Of a DNA stretch of 64,000 bases, positions 21,063-32,985 are shown in pieces. The stretch spans positions 47,292,213 to 47,356,212 of the forward strand of contig NC_057761.1 of NCBI RefSeq assembly GCF_010389155.1, read 5' to 3'. A program made the position numbers and the translations under genes. A model generated the notes under the pieces. It was not told the DNA's origin. It did no database searches and worked only from the letters and a program-made list of their open reading frames with translations. The stretch's first letter is position 1, and every line of letters begins with the position of its first letter. The stretch comes from Erigeron canadensis. Lineage: Eukaryota; Streptophyta; Magnoliopsida; Asterales; Asteraceae.

Positions 21063-22727
21063 CTAGCTACAGTCATTGTGGAATAAATTTGCTTGCATTT
21101 TAATACAGTCCTTAATTGTTCTTTTTATGCTACTTGTAAGGTATTTGTAATTTGTAATGTGGGTGTTTTGTGATAATAAGTTGTTAATTACTCGTATATA
21201 TAAAATGATCTTTTTGCGCTTAGATACTTGTAGATCTAAAAAGAGGAAGAAAGATTATGAAGACTCTGGCGGTGGTAACAAAGTTAAAATCACATATCTC
21301 ATCTTAATATAATCATCAACAATACCCCTAAATCTAAATTTAAAAAAAAAAAAGAGAGAGAGAGAGAGATGAAGAAGAATCTGGTGATGGTACCCGGAAG
21401 CGGTGGTGGTCGCCGGCGGTGTTGGCTGATGATGATGGTGCTGGTGTCAGCGTTGCTGTGCCACACCAGATTGATGGTGGTTGGTTGATAGCAGTAATAG
21501 TGGTCTACTGGTCTTGAAAGATAGAACTTTGAATTTTCTCACAAAAAAGGTAGAAAAGGTACAACTATGATATGAGTGTGGGCCTGTGTGGTTGAACTAC
21601 GCTATACAATTACGAATTACTCTTTTTATTAGAATGGCAGGATACAATTACGAATTATGAATATCTTTTCCAAAGGTTTTTTTTATAAATTACACATAAA
21701 ATATTACTGTACTAATCATGATCTAACTAATACGTACAATATTAACTGGGTACAAATAAACCATTAAATTTTATAAAATAACAAAAAAAAAAAAATTATC
21801 AGAAAACTATATTACTAGTTAGATTAGAATTTGTAGCCCCTGATTTCATTGATTCTGATACTTGTAAAGTTAGATGTTGCTACAAATACTATGAAATAGG
21901 TTATTATTTAGTTGGATTCAGTGCCCACCTTTTTGTAAAAACCTAAATATAGATACATGAAGTTGATTTTTTAGCTTTTTACAGTAATCAGAAAATAAGA
22001 GACAAATTATATGAATCACACCGTCACATCCTAGTACCACACATTAAGTCCTTTTTACTAGATATTACCAGCAATATCACCTGTTTATAAGTCATTTTGC
22101 TATGAAAATGGGATTCATCTGAGTTTTGGAGTGTAAATAATGTCAATCGACCCAAGACCTCAAATGATACGATAGATTTTGGTCGAGTTATTTGGTTAAT
22201 GAATTCGATCCTGGGTTAGGCTCTTTTTTCAAGTGCTGCTTACTATCCAAACCGCAATAAGTTAAACTTTAAACAAGCTTATCCCCCTTTTAACAAAGTG
22301 CGAGAATGGATCAAATCAATTATAAACGATAAAATCTCATGAGAAACTATTCACTTCAAATATAGTTCAATAGTTCATATCAAAGTATATTGCAGGTTAT
22401 TTGACAAAACGTAAAAGCATGATAAACTTTGATCAATGCAATTGCAATGGTCAATTCCAAGAATGTATTCATGTAAACTTTCAATTATCTCAAAAAAGTT
22501 ACAATGAGTGTTTAACTTACACACAAACCCTAAACCAAGTAGGCAAATTGCACATGCTCTCGCACTTGTGACAAAAGAAAACGAGCATAACAAAAAAAAA
22601 GGGGGGTCAAATAATAATAATGTGCGCAAGTGTGTCAAATTTTTCACATATGCAAATATGATCCTTGGATCTACTGAATGTATAGATGGGTAGTACATAA
22701 ATACTAGATATAAAAAGTATTCACATC
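21063..22727. other. Spacer between convergent receptor and CYCLOPS genes
   Basis: It holds the 3' ends of both genes. A (GA)n run at 21352-21369 is followed by a GGTGGTGG/GATGATGATG-rich patch (21370-21480) resembling the GC-rich core of the Helitrons found elsewhere in the window, but no Helitron ends were found. The rest is AT-rich with no gene seen. Confidence 0.5.
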
Positions 22728-25700
22728 TTATCTTCCCGGTTCAGATAAGATCCTTTCGATTTCTTCTAGAAGGCGTTCCTTTTCATCTCTCATCTCCTCA
22801 TGCTGCTTCTGGAGCTCTTCAATCTGCTTAGTTTGCTCAGAATCCTTCCTGAAATGTATTTCATAGTAGTCTTCTAAGAAGTGCCATTCAGAAATAATTC
22901 AGTTTTGTTTATGATCATTATAGATAAATGGATAATCATAGTGTGATTTTGAGAAGTGCCATTCAGAAATAATTGCATTTGTGTTCTCAAACTTGATCAT
23001 TCTGATTAAAGTTGCTGTGATTTAGTTGTAAGTGTAATAAACAGCTTTTATTTAGGATACACTTCTCAAAATCTTTACTAATCACCAAGTCTATATTGAC
23101 ATGAACTAATTTCTCTAGAAGTAAATTACACAAAAAATTTCTGTACTATTTAAGAAGTAACATAAAAGAAACATTTTCGAGATAAAAAATTCCAACTAAA
23201 CAATTATAGTATGCAGATTAGGAGTATTTGAAGTTACCTATTCATGAAAGCCAGATTAAGTTTAAGAGACCGCACTTCCTTTTCAAGATTTTCACATCTC
23301 TTCAACATAGACTGCATGTCTGATGAAGTTGACGGGGTTTGAGTTCTTCCCTTTGCTTCTGCCATTCTACATCATTATTACATATCATGTCAATGAAAAC
23401 ATGCTCCACCAAATATAAACAGAGGAAACTTCTTGCTACAGAAACAGTGATGTCCTAAGTCCATAACTAGAGGCAGAAAAAACCGAGGTTGGGGTAACGG
23501 GTCTATCTGGTATGGGTTGAAATTGGTCACGTCCTTTGCCCCATTTTTTAAATGACTTTAATTTGAAATTAGGCCATCAGATCTGATTGCATAAATGATT
23601 TTACTTCAATATATTATCTAATTTTTAAATAAAACGATTTGAGAGCTTTAATGCATTTAAAATACACTTTGGATAATTCTTAACCTGTCTGTCACATTCG
23701 AGCAGTTCCCTTTTAGGTTATACTTTATGCGACCCATTAGAGATAAAATATAGCCTACATGGGTAAATGGGTCAAAATTTTCACTAACTAGATAACCCAA
23801 AGAAACCCTTCAATACCAATTAAGTTGTTATCTGTTAGCAGCATAGTAACAATTCTGTTCAAAATGACTACGATTAATTCGACATCAATGACATCTCTCC
23901 ATCCTAAATAAACCAAAGATGACATTACATACTTGCGTGATCTTTCCACTCTGCGCTTCTTTGTAGGATCTCTGCTGTCCACTACATACATTAAACAAAT
24001 TTCATTTAGTTGCATATTTTAATATCATTTTCTGAAAAGGGTGAAAATTAAATATAACAATGAAATACAAACAAAAGATAACTACGTCTAGCAATCTAAA
24101 AGTAGTATATATAAATTTATTTTCATGATTTGAAAGGCCTCGATGAATTATGACAAGAATGATCGTGCACGCATGCAAGTACAAGTAATTTACACTTCGT
24201 TATAAAGGAACAAAGAGATGAGCTTAAACTGTTTCCAAATTTACCTGAAACAGCCGAGGTCACTGATCCAAATCGAATTAAATTTTTCTTCTGCTGGAAA
24301 ACACAACAAATAAAGAATTAGTATTGCATATATGTAAAATGCGCAGTAACTACTATCTAAGTATCAGTAAATGCAAACCTTGCGGTCCTCTTGAAGGTTA
24401 TCATACATCTGTTCCCTTATATCTGTCAACCATTAGACAAAAGAAGAGGTTATCATACATATCGATAAAAGTGAAGTTAAGCAACATTTTTCCTTTTTCC
24501 AATAACCTCCACTCAAAATTTTGTTTCGGACCATGAAAAATTATAGCTTTATTAAGAAAATGATACAATATGCAAAAGCATCTATAACTCTGAATTTAAA
24601 GTTTCACATAAATTACTCGAGCAATCTCGGCCTTCTTTTTCCTTGTGAACGTGAATATAGAAGGATGAAATGAAATCAAATTCCATAATGCATAAGGTGC
24701 TCAAATATGAGCAGTAGAACTGTAGAAGTGAGTTAAGTTGTTGACTTATATGTATCAACCGAACTCATTTTCTATATAGATAGAGCATTATGCTAATATT
24801 AATGTACCAGGATTGAAGGCCAAATGCGAATTGCATATTTCTAAGATACTTGAAAGAGTTTTAGAACCAAATCCATTAATTACCCTTTGGTATCAATGAC
24901 GAGTAAAGCCAATGATTGTTTCTAAAGTTCATTCCTACCAAATGAGCTAGGATCTAGATCCATTGATAGTTAAGCAGGCCAATTTTGGCTACACTTTTCT
25001 AAAAGTCAAATGAGTAAGTTAAAAAAATGACCTAAAACATAAAAATAGGTTGAACGGGTCAAGGGGGTGACATGGAGCAAGGTCAGCCAAAGTGTATTCA
25101 CAAATCACAATTCTTAAAACCTCCTAAATAGTTTTATTTTAGAGTTTAAATCATGATTGTAGCAATATTGTTAGTTTAATCACCTTTAAAACATCAAATG
25201 TATCTATAGATATAAATAAACTTAAGAAAAAAAATGGAAAGTGCTTGTAGGGTCTGCCCAAACCATTGTAATCGGTACCAAAACTACCATTTTGACCTAT
25301 TTTATCATGAACTGAAATCCAACAAGCAATTAGGTGAATGTAGCTTATGTCTTTTACCTGTACTCTTAATTGGTGTTTGACCCGAGTTACTTGGTCCGTC
25401 ACATGCATCAAACCCATTTGAGATCACAGGTGCAGCAGCAGATGATTCACTTTGTGAAGGTTCTCTGGATGCAAAACTCATCTGGATCTGATTTGTAGGG
25501 GCCACAAGATTTTCCAGCTCAGCCTCTAAAGACTCTTGAACTGTTTGAAACATCCCTGAGTCTTGGATTGTTTCTTGTACCTCATAACTATGTATTCCAT
25601 TTATATGATTCTGATTCGAATAACCAAATACTTCTTGACCACCATAATATCCTAAAGAACCATCTTCAACTGCTTCTTTTTGAACTTGGTTGCTAAGCTT

Positions 25701-27299
25701 TTTGCGTTCTAGCGTCCCTTTTAGCATGCTCACAACAGAAGAAACCTTATCAATAGATGAAGATGAGTTGGATACAGGCATGAACCCGTCTAATTGGTTA
25801 GGCATGTCATACAAGGAAGCCTCATTGAATGTACTTTGGTTGACGTATTCCTGTTTCAATTCGTTGACTCGACTCCCTGATCCATTTTGCATTGCTTCCA
25901 TACCTATTGCTGTCTGAGAGTTTTGCATAGCAACATACCTCCTCCTATAACAAGTAGTTGTCAGATAAACATGACGGTGAACTCATAGACATTGAGATAA
26001 GGGATGAGTTAATTTCAGAGTCTGAAATCCCATCTGTTTACGTGATTCTTCAATATACAGGTAGCAAAATGGAAGGGGCAGGTAGGGTGGCTGACAGGTC
26101 AAAGCAAGCAATTTTTTTTGTATTGTCGACCCATTTGACCGGTTAAAAAGATAACCCCAATCAACTCTTTCATAAGTAAATGGGTCAAAATGACACCTCT
26201 AGTTTAGGCATTAATACCTTAATTCAGAAGAACGACTTCTTGTCATTGGTTGAGAACTATGGAACCATGCCTGCAGAAAAAGCAGAGGATATAAGATACG
26301 CGTGAAAAATCATTGGCAGGTATTTTGTAAATAATATCCATATGTACAAACCTTGGCTAAGTATAAGTTGCTACCCTGCAACCCCTTTTCTGCCACATTC
26401 CTAATGGAAATTTAGATATTTGTTTAGTATGGAAACCATGTCAAATCTCATTGGGGTGAATAAAAATCATAGAAAGACTCGGGATTTATGTAACACAAAT
26501 TACTTATTACTCCACTAAACTGTGATGTACCTAACAGAATGGTCGTTTGTGCCATTTAAGGATTCACTGACTGCCAAAGAACTTTGTGGTATCAGACTCT
26601 CGTGACTTCTCTTTCTTTCAATTGAAACCCCATTTGGGTGACTAGGTAAACTAGCTTGATCGGCATGCATCCTGTGGTTCACAAGAATTTGCATTTATGA
26701 CAGATTGTTCACTTGCAGAAAACATGAAGACTGGGAAAATAAACTTACATTCGTGATAATTGTCGAGAACGATTATGAGCTAAGCTTGTTGGATTATGGC
26801 CTTGATTCTAGTAACCAATATTAAACACTTTAATAAATATTTGAAAAAGGATCATAGTAATGAAATTAACAACATCGAAATAGTAAAATACATCAAAAAA
26901 TCATGCAATTAATATCACAACAATTTAGAACAGGTAAAAGGATGAGCTTTTTCCTATTCAGATTACCCAGAGAAGACAGGTCTTTTTTTTTTCTCAGATG
27001 TACTTGTAAAAGAGATCTAGGATATCAACCACTAGGCCACCTTGGAGGTGGTTTATTATCACTATAAATTACTTTAAAAACATAAATACTGAAATATTAC
27101 TACTTACCTCTCCAGTAGTGAGCCAATTTTTAAACAGCTCCTCACTATCTGCACGGAAATTATTAGAAAGATTCTTGAAACCGAGCATCTCCATGGTTGG
27201 TGCTGGCATTCCAACAGGGCTCTCCATTAATGTTCTTATAAACATATCCTCACTCGTGTTTCTATACAAATCCGAATAACCTCTTCCTTCCATCTCCAT
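22728..27299 (-). CDS. CYCLOPS: CYCLOPS/IPD3, common symbiosis transcriptional activator
   Basis: Eleven coding exons join in frame to 489 residues: 27299-27108, 26807-26749, 26671-26531, 26400-26352, 26270-26218, 25944-25358, 24422-24379, 24290-24245, 23981-23933, 23366-23238, 22848-22728, all with GT-AG introns. Family features are the N-terminal GRGYSDLYRNTSEDMF and MEMLGFKNLS; FRADSEELFKNWL, holding the serine equivalent to Lotus Ser50 (here Ser52); MTRSRSSELRRRY (156-168), the second CCaMK phosphosite region; DKVSSVVSMLKGTLERKK (230-247); REPSQSESSAAAPV (325-338); a bipartite-type NLS PTKKRRVERSRK (396-407); and a C-terminal coiled coil (about 425-485). The nuclear protein is phosphorylated by CCaMK after calcium spiking and activates genes for mycorrhizal (and, in legumes, nodule) infection. 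Start chosen at MEMEGRG; the family usually starts MEGRG (27293), and an upstream in-frame ATG at 27374 is probably leader. Exon 8 has a CAGCAG acceptor. Confidence 0.95.
26058..26205. mobile_element. MITE-like element in CYCLOPS intron 5
   Basis: The intron contains AGGTAGCAAAATGGAAGGGG at the left and TAAATGGGTCAAAATGACACCT at the right, which are roughly inverted relative to each other. Similar GGGTCAAAAT/GGTTGGGTTGAC phrases occur in CYCLOPS intron 9, kinase introns 3, 5 and 13 and BRX intron 3. The boundaries are uncertain and no clean target duplication was seen. Confidence 0.4.
26960..27055 (-). mobile_element. SINE-like relic in CYCLOPS intron 1
   Basis: The minus strand reads GGTGGCCTAGTGGTTGATAT, which resembles the A-box end of plant tRNA-derived SINEs, followed by AGATCTC and an A-rich stretch. 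No B-box or target duplication is clear, so this is a low-confidence call. Confidence 0.35.
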
Positions 27300-29012
27300 G
27301 TAACCCTTTTCACCTTTCTGAATGATAAGAAACGTAGGTTCACTCAAATTCTGCTCTCCGGCTCCTAGATTCACAGACGAATTATCAACATATAAAATGG
27401 ACCACTAGCCTTTACAAATCCTAAAAATTAGTCAACCCGGAAACAAACTACACAATCAACTATTTGAATCAAATTTACAGCAGCAACTACAACAAGAATC
27501 AACTACAACAAAAAGAAGCTATCCAATTAGGTAACACAATTTTCAGGAAGAACGGATCCTACTAAGGTCTTTCCTGTTGTCCCTTCTAGCACTCAACTTA
27601 TGACAAATACATACATAAAAGGCAAAGGGGAACACTTAAGTATTAGGAAACCAGTGCTTAACCAATTAAAAGTCAAACACAATAAACTAACAAGTGGCCG
27701 ACGTAAACTAGTAGTATAGAGAGAGTATATACGCGTATCTTCTCGGTCAAGACTCTGGTATGCACATTAAACAAAACACATAAGATAGGATCTTTGACTA
27801 CAAATTCCCCAATATTCCATCTACTCCACATTTGTCTCTTCCCTCCCTCACACATGAATATATTTGAAACATAAACGCTAGCGCAGGATCACATTAAGTT
27901 TTCCACACACGATATCGTTCATTCTTAAAGGTGTACGTTTTGGGGACAAGTTTGTCTGTTAGTTGGATTATATGTTCATTAATATATATTGTGAATCAGT
28001 ATCTAAAACAATGGCGTTATATGATGGTCACATCTATCTATGTTTATATCTATCTATCAATGTATACTGTTACATAAATCAAGTAATCAACACTCCCGTA
28101 CTAATTAAGTTTAACCAGCACCATATAAGAAAGCCGGCATGTCATCCCCTCTTACATGATTATTTTTAGTCAGGGGACGGTTATTTTTACGTACAACCTT
28201 CTACTACATATTAACCAAGAGCTATGATTAGAAAAATCCGTTAGTTTTAATTTCATGAGAACATTAAAGTAGTTTCATAGATGAATTGGAGCAAAAAAAA
28301 AAAACTAGAATCTTAGACTTATGAGCATGAATGATTGGTAATTATATATTATATATAAAATGGTACTCGTAATAAAGAAGGAATGGAGAATGTAAAATAA
28401 TGGGAAATGTTGAATTGAATGCTTATGAAAAAACTTTTTGTGATGATGAAAGGCATGAAAAGGATGGGTACAACTGCCGTTTTGGTTGTGTTTGGCTTTT
28501 GGGGATTTTTAAAACGTAGTTGTTCAAAGGCCATTTTCAATGTGCGCGTCACCATTGCGGGCTAAATTTTTTAGTAAAAAAAATACTAAAATGTATGTAC
28601 TGTATCTATGCATGTTCAACAAGTTTTTAGGAGTTTCATGTTGCTAGCAAATGATTAATAAGTATTTAGGAGTTTTCTTAATTGGTTCAATAGAAACTTA
28701 CAAAATATATTAAACAAATTTAGCTCCATCAATTGTTCAAGTCTCATGATGAAACGTTTTAAGATGTTTTAAACTTAAGTTTTATTGAGACTGTATGACT
28801 GTATAAAGTTATGATACATACTAACAAATTATATTGGGTTCAAATTTTAGAGCGCAAGGTTTTTCTTAATATGTTGTCGTCCACTCAGACGAACTATTAG
28901 GGGTTTTTCCTCCTACTATGTATTGGGTGAGGAGAATCTAACATGGACTCAGTTAAAACATCATAGTCTAAACCCTCCATTGTGATATTCGATTCACATT
29001 TGTTAAAATAGA
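27300..29012. other. CYCLOPS leader/promoter side and spacer
   Basis: Sequence directly upstream of the CYCLOPS start should hold its 5'UTR and promoter. The region is AT-rich with no other gene seen. A TATATTATATATAAAATGG tract lies at 28345-28363. Short ORFs here show no family features. Confidence 0.45.
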
Positions 29013-29295
29013 CGAGCATGGTACCCCGCGCAATGTGCAGACGGTGGCGGGGACGACGGTCTAGTGGTGTCGGTGACAGTATCATTGGTGGTGATGGCGG
29101 TATTAAGTGATGTAGGTTGATGTTAAGTTGATAGTAGAATATTTTAAAAGATAAGGACTTAAAGTGTTAATTATTAAAATAAGGGTTTAGAGTGTAAATT
29201 AATTCATAAGGACAGTTTGATCATTTTGCATGTAACTTTCTTGTAACAATTTTCTTTTTTGTGTTAGGGTCATAATCATTATATAGTAGTATAGA
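29013..29295 (-). mobile_element. Short non-autonomous Helitron
   Basis: On the minus strand it begins TCTATACTACTATATAATG at 29295 and ends near 29013 with a GC-rich hairpin segment (CGCGGGGTACCATG) followed by CTCG, a likely decayed CTAG end. The core is GGTGGCGG/GGTGATGG-rich. Length is about 283 bp and there is no coding sequence. Ends and the hairpin fit the Helitron pattern. Confidence 0.68.
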
Positions 29296-29407
29296 TAGTT
29301 TTTTTAACATCTTGAGCTAAAAAATATGTTATAAAAGGTAAACCTTTCATTTAAATATTCAAAAGTGAATATTGTGTGACTATGTCAATGTCAATTCTTA
29401 GATTAAA

Positions 29408-29445
29408 CTAGTTTTATAACCGCGCTTCGCTGCGGGTTTTAACAT
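29408..29445 (-). mobile_element. 3' end of a Helitron (5' end not placed)
   Basis: The minus strand shows CCCGCAGCGAAGCGCGG, a short-loop hairpin, followed by TTATAAAACTAGT with the CTAG terminus at 29411-29408 and the expected T after it. The body would extend to higher coordinates. A possible 5' end (minus TCTCTATATAC) lies near 30681, but the flanking base does not fit the A/T rule. Confidence 0.55.
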
Positions 29446-29965
29446 ATTAACAAATGATAGACATCTTTATAGTAGAATTCGTGCGTAGAAATCAAATAAT
29501 AAGTTACGTTAGGTACAAAACAATATGTCGCAAATTATACAAACAACTTTTGATGATATACAAAAGAAATCTAGTATTGATATTGAGTTAATATAAATTG
29601 TCCTTGTGTAAAATAATATATAGAAACTAAGGTATCATCTCTTAATTTGAAGTGTTAAAGTATAATTCTACATGCATTAGTTGACAATTAAATAGTATGG
29701 CAGTCATTTAGGCCCAGACGCAAGATTATGGATCATCCCATTTGAGTAGTTAAATGTAGGTCCATGCCATGAAGCCCAAGGCATGAAACATGACATATAT
29801 ACATATACATAAGAATTAAAATAAAATACTACGTTATTTGTAAATTGTACGTGTCAAGTGAGAAAAGATTAACCTACCTACTCACCTATGACCTACCCAA
29901 TACCATCCACCCACCAAGATTTATAAACGGTGGATTTTGCTTTTTTTGTTTCCAGACGTTTCCCC

Positions 29966-30010
<45 letters not shown>

Positions 30011-30712
30011 TTTTCTTATTCAAACACAATTTCAATTTCCCAATCCAAAGTCTCCATCCTTTTATTTCTGTATGCTGTTAGGCTGATTTATGAAAAAAAA
30101 AGAATAAAGTACTTAGGCAGCAACAACATGACGAAAACCTTCACCGCCGGGTAAGACAAAAACGGTGTTTCCGGCAAGAAGCTGTCGGAGACTTGGCTGG
30201 ACATTCAAACAATCCAGAAGTGGTTGCCGGTGATAAATGGATTCGGTTTATAACAATAAATGCCCGTTGATGTGTTGATGAAGAGAAGCTGATGTGTTGA
30301 TGAATGGGGGAGAATCTGCCAGCGATTATTCTCGTTGTCGGAAAACATTAGCGGTGACCGGATTTTATATTTTCATTCATATTGCTTTTCCTCCCTACTT
30401 TTATAATCCATGTCGGCACTGTTTCCTGCAAAAGAGGATCTGAAAGTTTCCAGGTTTTTTTTTGCCGGCGACAGGTGAAGGGTTCTTATAAGCTTCGGCG
30501 GCAGTTTCCGGCAATGTAAGGCGTGATGGAGAAAAGGACTATTGATTGATTGATGTAAAGTCATTGTCGGTGGAAAAAAAAATTGGGAGTGGAAAAGATG
30601 GGCCCAGCAAAAGATTAGAATAAAACCCGTTTGTGAGAAGGCACGCAGACTCACGCACGGGTTTTAAATGTATATAGAGAATTTGTGAAAAATGGTATGT
30701 ATAACTTTAAAG
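29446..30712. other. Spacer, possible Helitron body, with (TA)n tract
   Basis: No gene is seen. A (TA)17 microsatellite at 29969-30002 is followed by a run of T. The section 30130-30640 has mixed GC content with GCCGG-rich phrases and a small local duplication (GCTGATGTGTTGATGAA type, 30268-30305). Its origin is unknown. Confidence 0.4.
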
Positions 30713-31007
30713 AGCCGATGTAATTGACATTTTTCTTTAAAAAAATCATAAAATAAAATATTAGATTATGGCATAAAAATAAGCAAATCCTATGTAATCG
30801 ACCTTTTTCTCTATAATACTCGTAAAACTTATAAAACTTTAGATTATGGCATAAAAACAAGCAATCCAATGTAATCGCCCTTTTTCTTTATAATGAGAAT
30901 CATAAAACTTTAGATTATGGATAAAACTAAGCAATCCGATGTAATCCACCTTTTTCTTTATAATAAAAATCATAAACATTAGGTTATGGCAGAAAAATAA
31001 GCAATCC
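30713..31007. repeat. Minisatellite, four copies of about 70-77 bp
   Basis: Degenerate tandem copies lie at 30713-30789, 30790-30866, 30867-30936 and 30937-31007. Each runs from GATGTAATCGACC-TTTTTCTTTATAAT through CATAAAACTTTAGATTATGG to AAAATAAGCAATCC. No coding sense is apparent. Confidence 0.8.
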
Positions 31008-31056
31008 CAAACACCCGAAGGCTATATATGAAAATTGTAATAGATATCTATTTATA

Positions 31057-31395
31057 TCTACACTATTCTATAAAACAAACTACCTATCCCCCTTTAAATA
31101 ATTAAGATTTTAAAATAACCATATTATATATTCTTTATTCACTAATTTAAACATTTTCACTATTTACCTATAATACCCTTAATGAAATAAATTACAACAA
31201 AGATAATTTAACCCTTAAAAAATCATATTAACCCCTCCTACATCAATTTATTTACATTCACCATCACGCCGCCACCACTGTCACCGCCTCGCATCGCCAC
31301 CGCCACCGTCACCGCCCAATATCGCCGCCACCATTGCCGTCGTCACTACACCTTGGTCGCTACCATCATCTCGCCGCATCGCGTGGTCCGTCTAG
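31057..31395 (+). mobile_element. Short non-autonomous Helitron
   Basis: It begins TCTACACTATTCTATAAAAC at 31057 after an A and ends CTAG at 31392-31395 before a T, exactly as Helitrons insert between A and T. The 3' part holds GCCGCATCGCGTGG, a hairpin-type segment just before the end. The interior has a CGCCACCGCC-rich core like the copy at 29013-29295. The length is 339 bp and there is no ORF. Confidence 0.75.
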
Positions 31396-32148
31396 TGAGA
31401 TAAAAAACAAAACCCCGTGTGGGCTATTAAGAAGCTAGAACTAGCCCAAACAATAGTTCCCTAAATTCAGCCCAATAACATTTCATCGACTTTTCAGCAT
31501 TTCTCGTTTAATACTGTTAAGTTAGGCTGCGCAGTTTCCGTGCCTCTTTCAATCGATCCTCTCCTTTTCACCCAGGTAATCCATAATCCATTGATTCTGG
31601 TGAAATTTATTTTCTTTGGTTATTGATTTACTTTAGTTGCTTGTTATTTTAGGTTATTAATTTGAGTTCTTCTTTTTTACTTACCACGAAATTGATTAAA
31701 AAGTACTCGTATAATATTGAGATAGATAGATAGATGGATAATATTATTAGCAACACTCCACATTGTGGACATACTTCTGTTAAATGGTGTTTGTAATGTC
31801 CCAATTTAATTTTCAAGCAATGAGTTTGAATTATAGATTCGCCATCAAATTTATAAAGATCGAACCATCACACTTTCGTATGTATATATCAGCTTATTTT
31901 TAGGTGTTCTGTACTTCATATATAAAGTCTATGGATTGTGAACCGATGTCGATCTATGCCTTATTATGGTTCTTAAGAACACTATATCCGTTAAGTTTAG
32001 TTTAATGACAGCTTGTTAATTTTCGTTCATCAGCCGTCACATACCAATTGTAAAAGCCAAACTCTATGCTTATTTGTTTCCCATATGTTGCAGAGGAAAG
32101 ATTGATATGGATCGAGATCGAGATTAAAAAGCTTGTGTATGCTTTACA
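31396..32148 (+). promoter_or_regulatory. Promoter and spliced leader of the SRR1-like gene
   Basis: A 5'UTR intron is predicted at 31576-32093 (CCCAG|GTAATC donor, TTGCAG|AGG acceptor). The second leader exon then runs into the ATG at 32149. The transcription start probably lies near 31500-31550. Confidence 0.55.
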
Positions 32149-32985
32149 ATGGCAGCGTCTGCAGAAACGTTGATCTCTGACCAACATAAACTAATTGAAG
32201 ATGAGTGGACAGTCGTTCTGCCACGTCGCAACAATCAAAAAAGAAAGTTCCCCAAGCTTAAACCTGCAATACAACAACAAACACATTGGACTCCTGCTGA
32301 TCTTGAAACCACCCCGGAAAGAGAACTTCAGTTGATACAAAAGATGCAAAACTCCATCGAGAAACTAGAGAATTCTCGGTTCTTTAGTGTTTTTCTTGAT
32401 CAAATCCAAACTTCTGAAGCTTCAAACCATTTTGATAACCTTACTGGATCAGAACACAAGTTAAAGATGGTCATTTATGGTATTGGTAGCATTGAATCGT
32501 TTGAATCACCTCGGTTGCAGCTTAGTCTTGCGATTCTTATGAAGAGGAAACTTGATTGGATTGGAGACATGGAAGTGTTTGATCCAGTTATTTCATTGAC
32601 TGAATCTAAGGTTATGGAACATCTCGGGTGTAGTGTTCTTTCGGTTAATGAACAAGGTAGGAGGCAAGCTGTGAATCCTATCCTTTTTTTTATGCCCCAT
32701 TGTGAAGCCGAGCTATACGACAATCTTTTAAAGACCAACTGGAGGTACGACAATCTAAACAAAATCATATTATTTGGCAATAGTTTTGAGAAATATGAGC
32801 AACATGGATCTATGCTTGGGAACCCAGCTTTGCTTGATTCAAGGAAACATATACTTGCCATACAACCATTCACAAAAGAGTTTGAGATTTGTACTGTCTC
32901 GGATGATTATTATCGAGCCTTTCAGGGTTCAAGTTGGCATTTTTTTAGTGTCCAACCCGACACAAACTTGCAATTAGCATTCTAA
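32149..32985 (+). CDS. SRR1: SRR1-like protein (sensitivity to red light reduced 1)
   Basis: The 278-residue protein is encoded in one coding exon. The N-terminus has EDEWTVVLPRRNNQKRK (17-33), the short motif that opens plant SRR1 proteins. The SRR1 domain covers about 105-265 and shows MVIYGIGSIESFESPRLQLS, WIGDMEVFDPVIS, GCSVLSVNEQGRR, LFFMPHCEAELYDNLL, NKIILFGNSFEKY and SSWHFFSV. In Arabidopsis SRR1 acts in phytochrome-B signalling, the circadian clock and flowering-time control; its biochemical activity is not established. The C-terminal DTNLQLAF follows the domain directly. The frame is intact, and the length is close to the family's usual 275-300. The gene stands alone between Helitron and retrotransposon sequence. 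Confidence 0.93.
   Translation: MAASAETLISDQHKLIEDEWTVVLPRRNNQKRKFPKLKPAIQQQTHWTPADLETTPERELQLIQKMQNSIEKLENSRFFSVFLDQIQTSEASNHFDNLTGSEHKLKMVIYGIGSIESFESPRLQLSLAILMKRKLDWIGDMEVFDPVISLTESKVMEHLGCSVLSVNEQGRRQAVNPILFFMPHCEAELYDNLLKTNWRYDNLNKIILFGNSFEKYEQHGSMLGNPALLDSRKHILAIQPFTKEFEICTVSDDYYRAFQGSSWHFFSVQPDTNLQLAF

Noticed and set aside
29845..30154. Two overlapping ORFs of 78 and 74 codons with poly-Tyr/Ile stretches
   Set aside because: Both are produced by the (TA)n microsatellite and T run, with no other coding sign.
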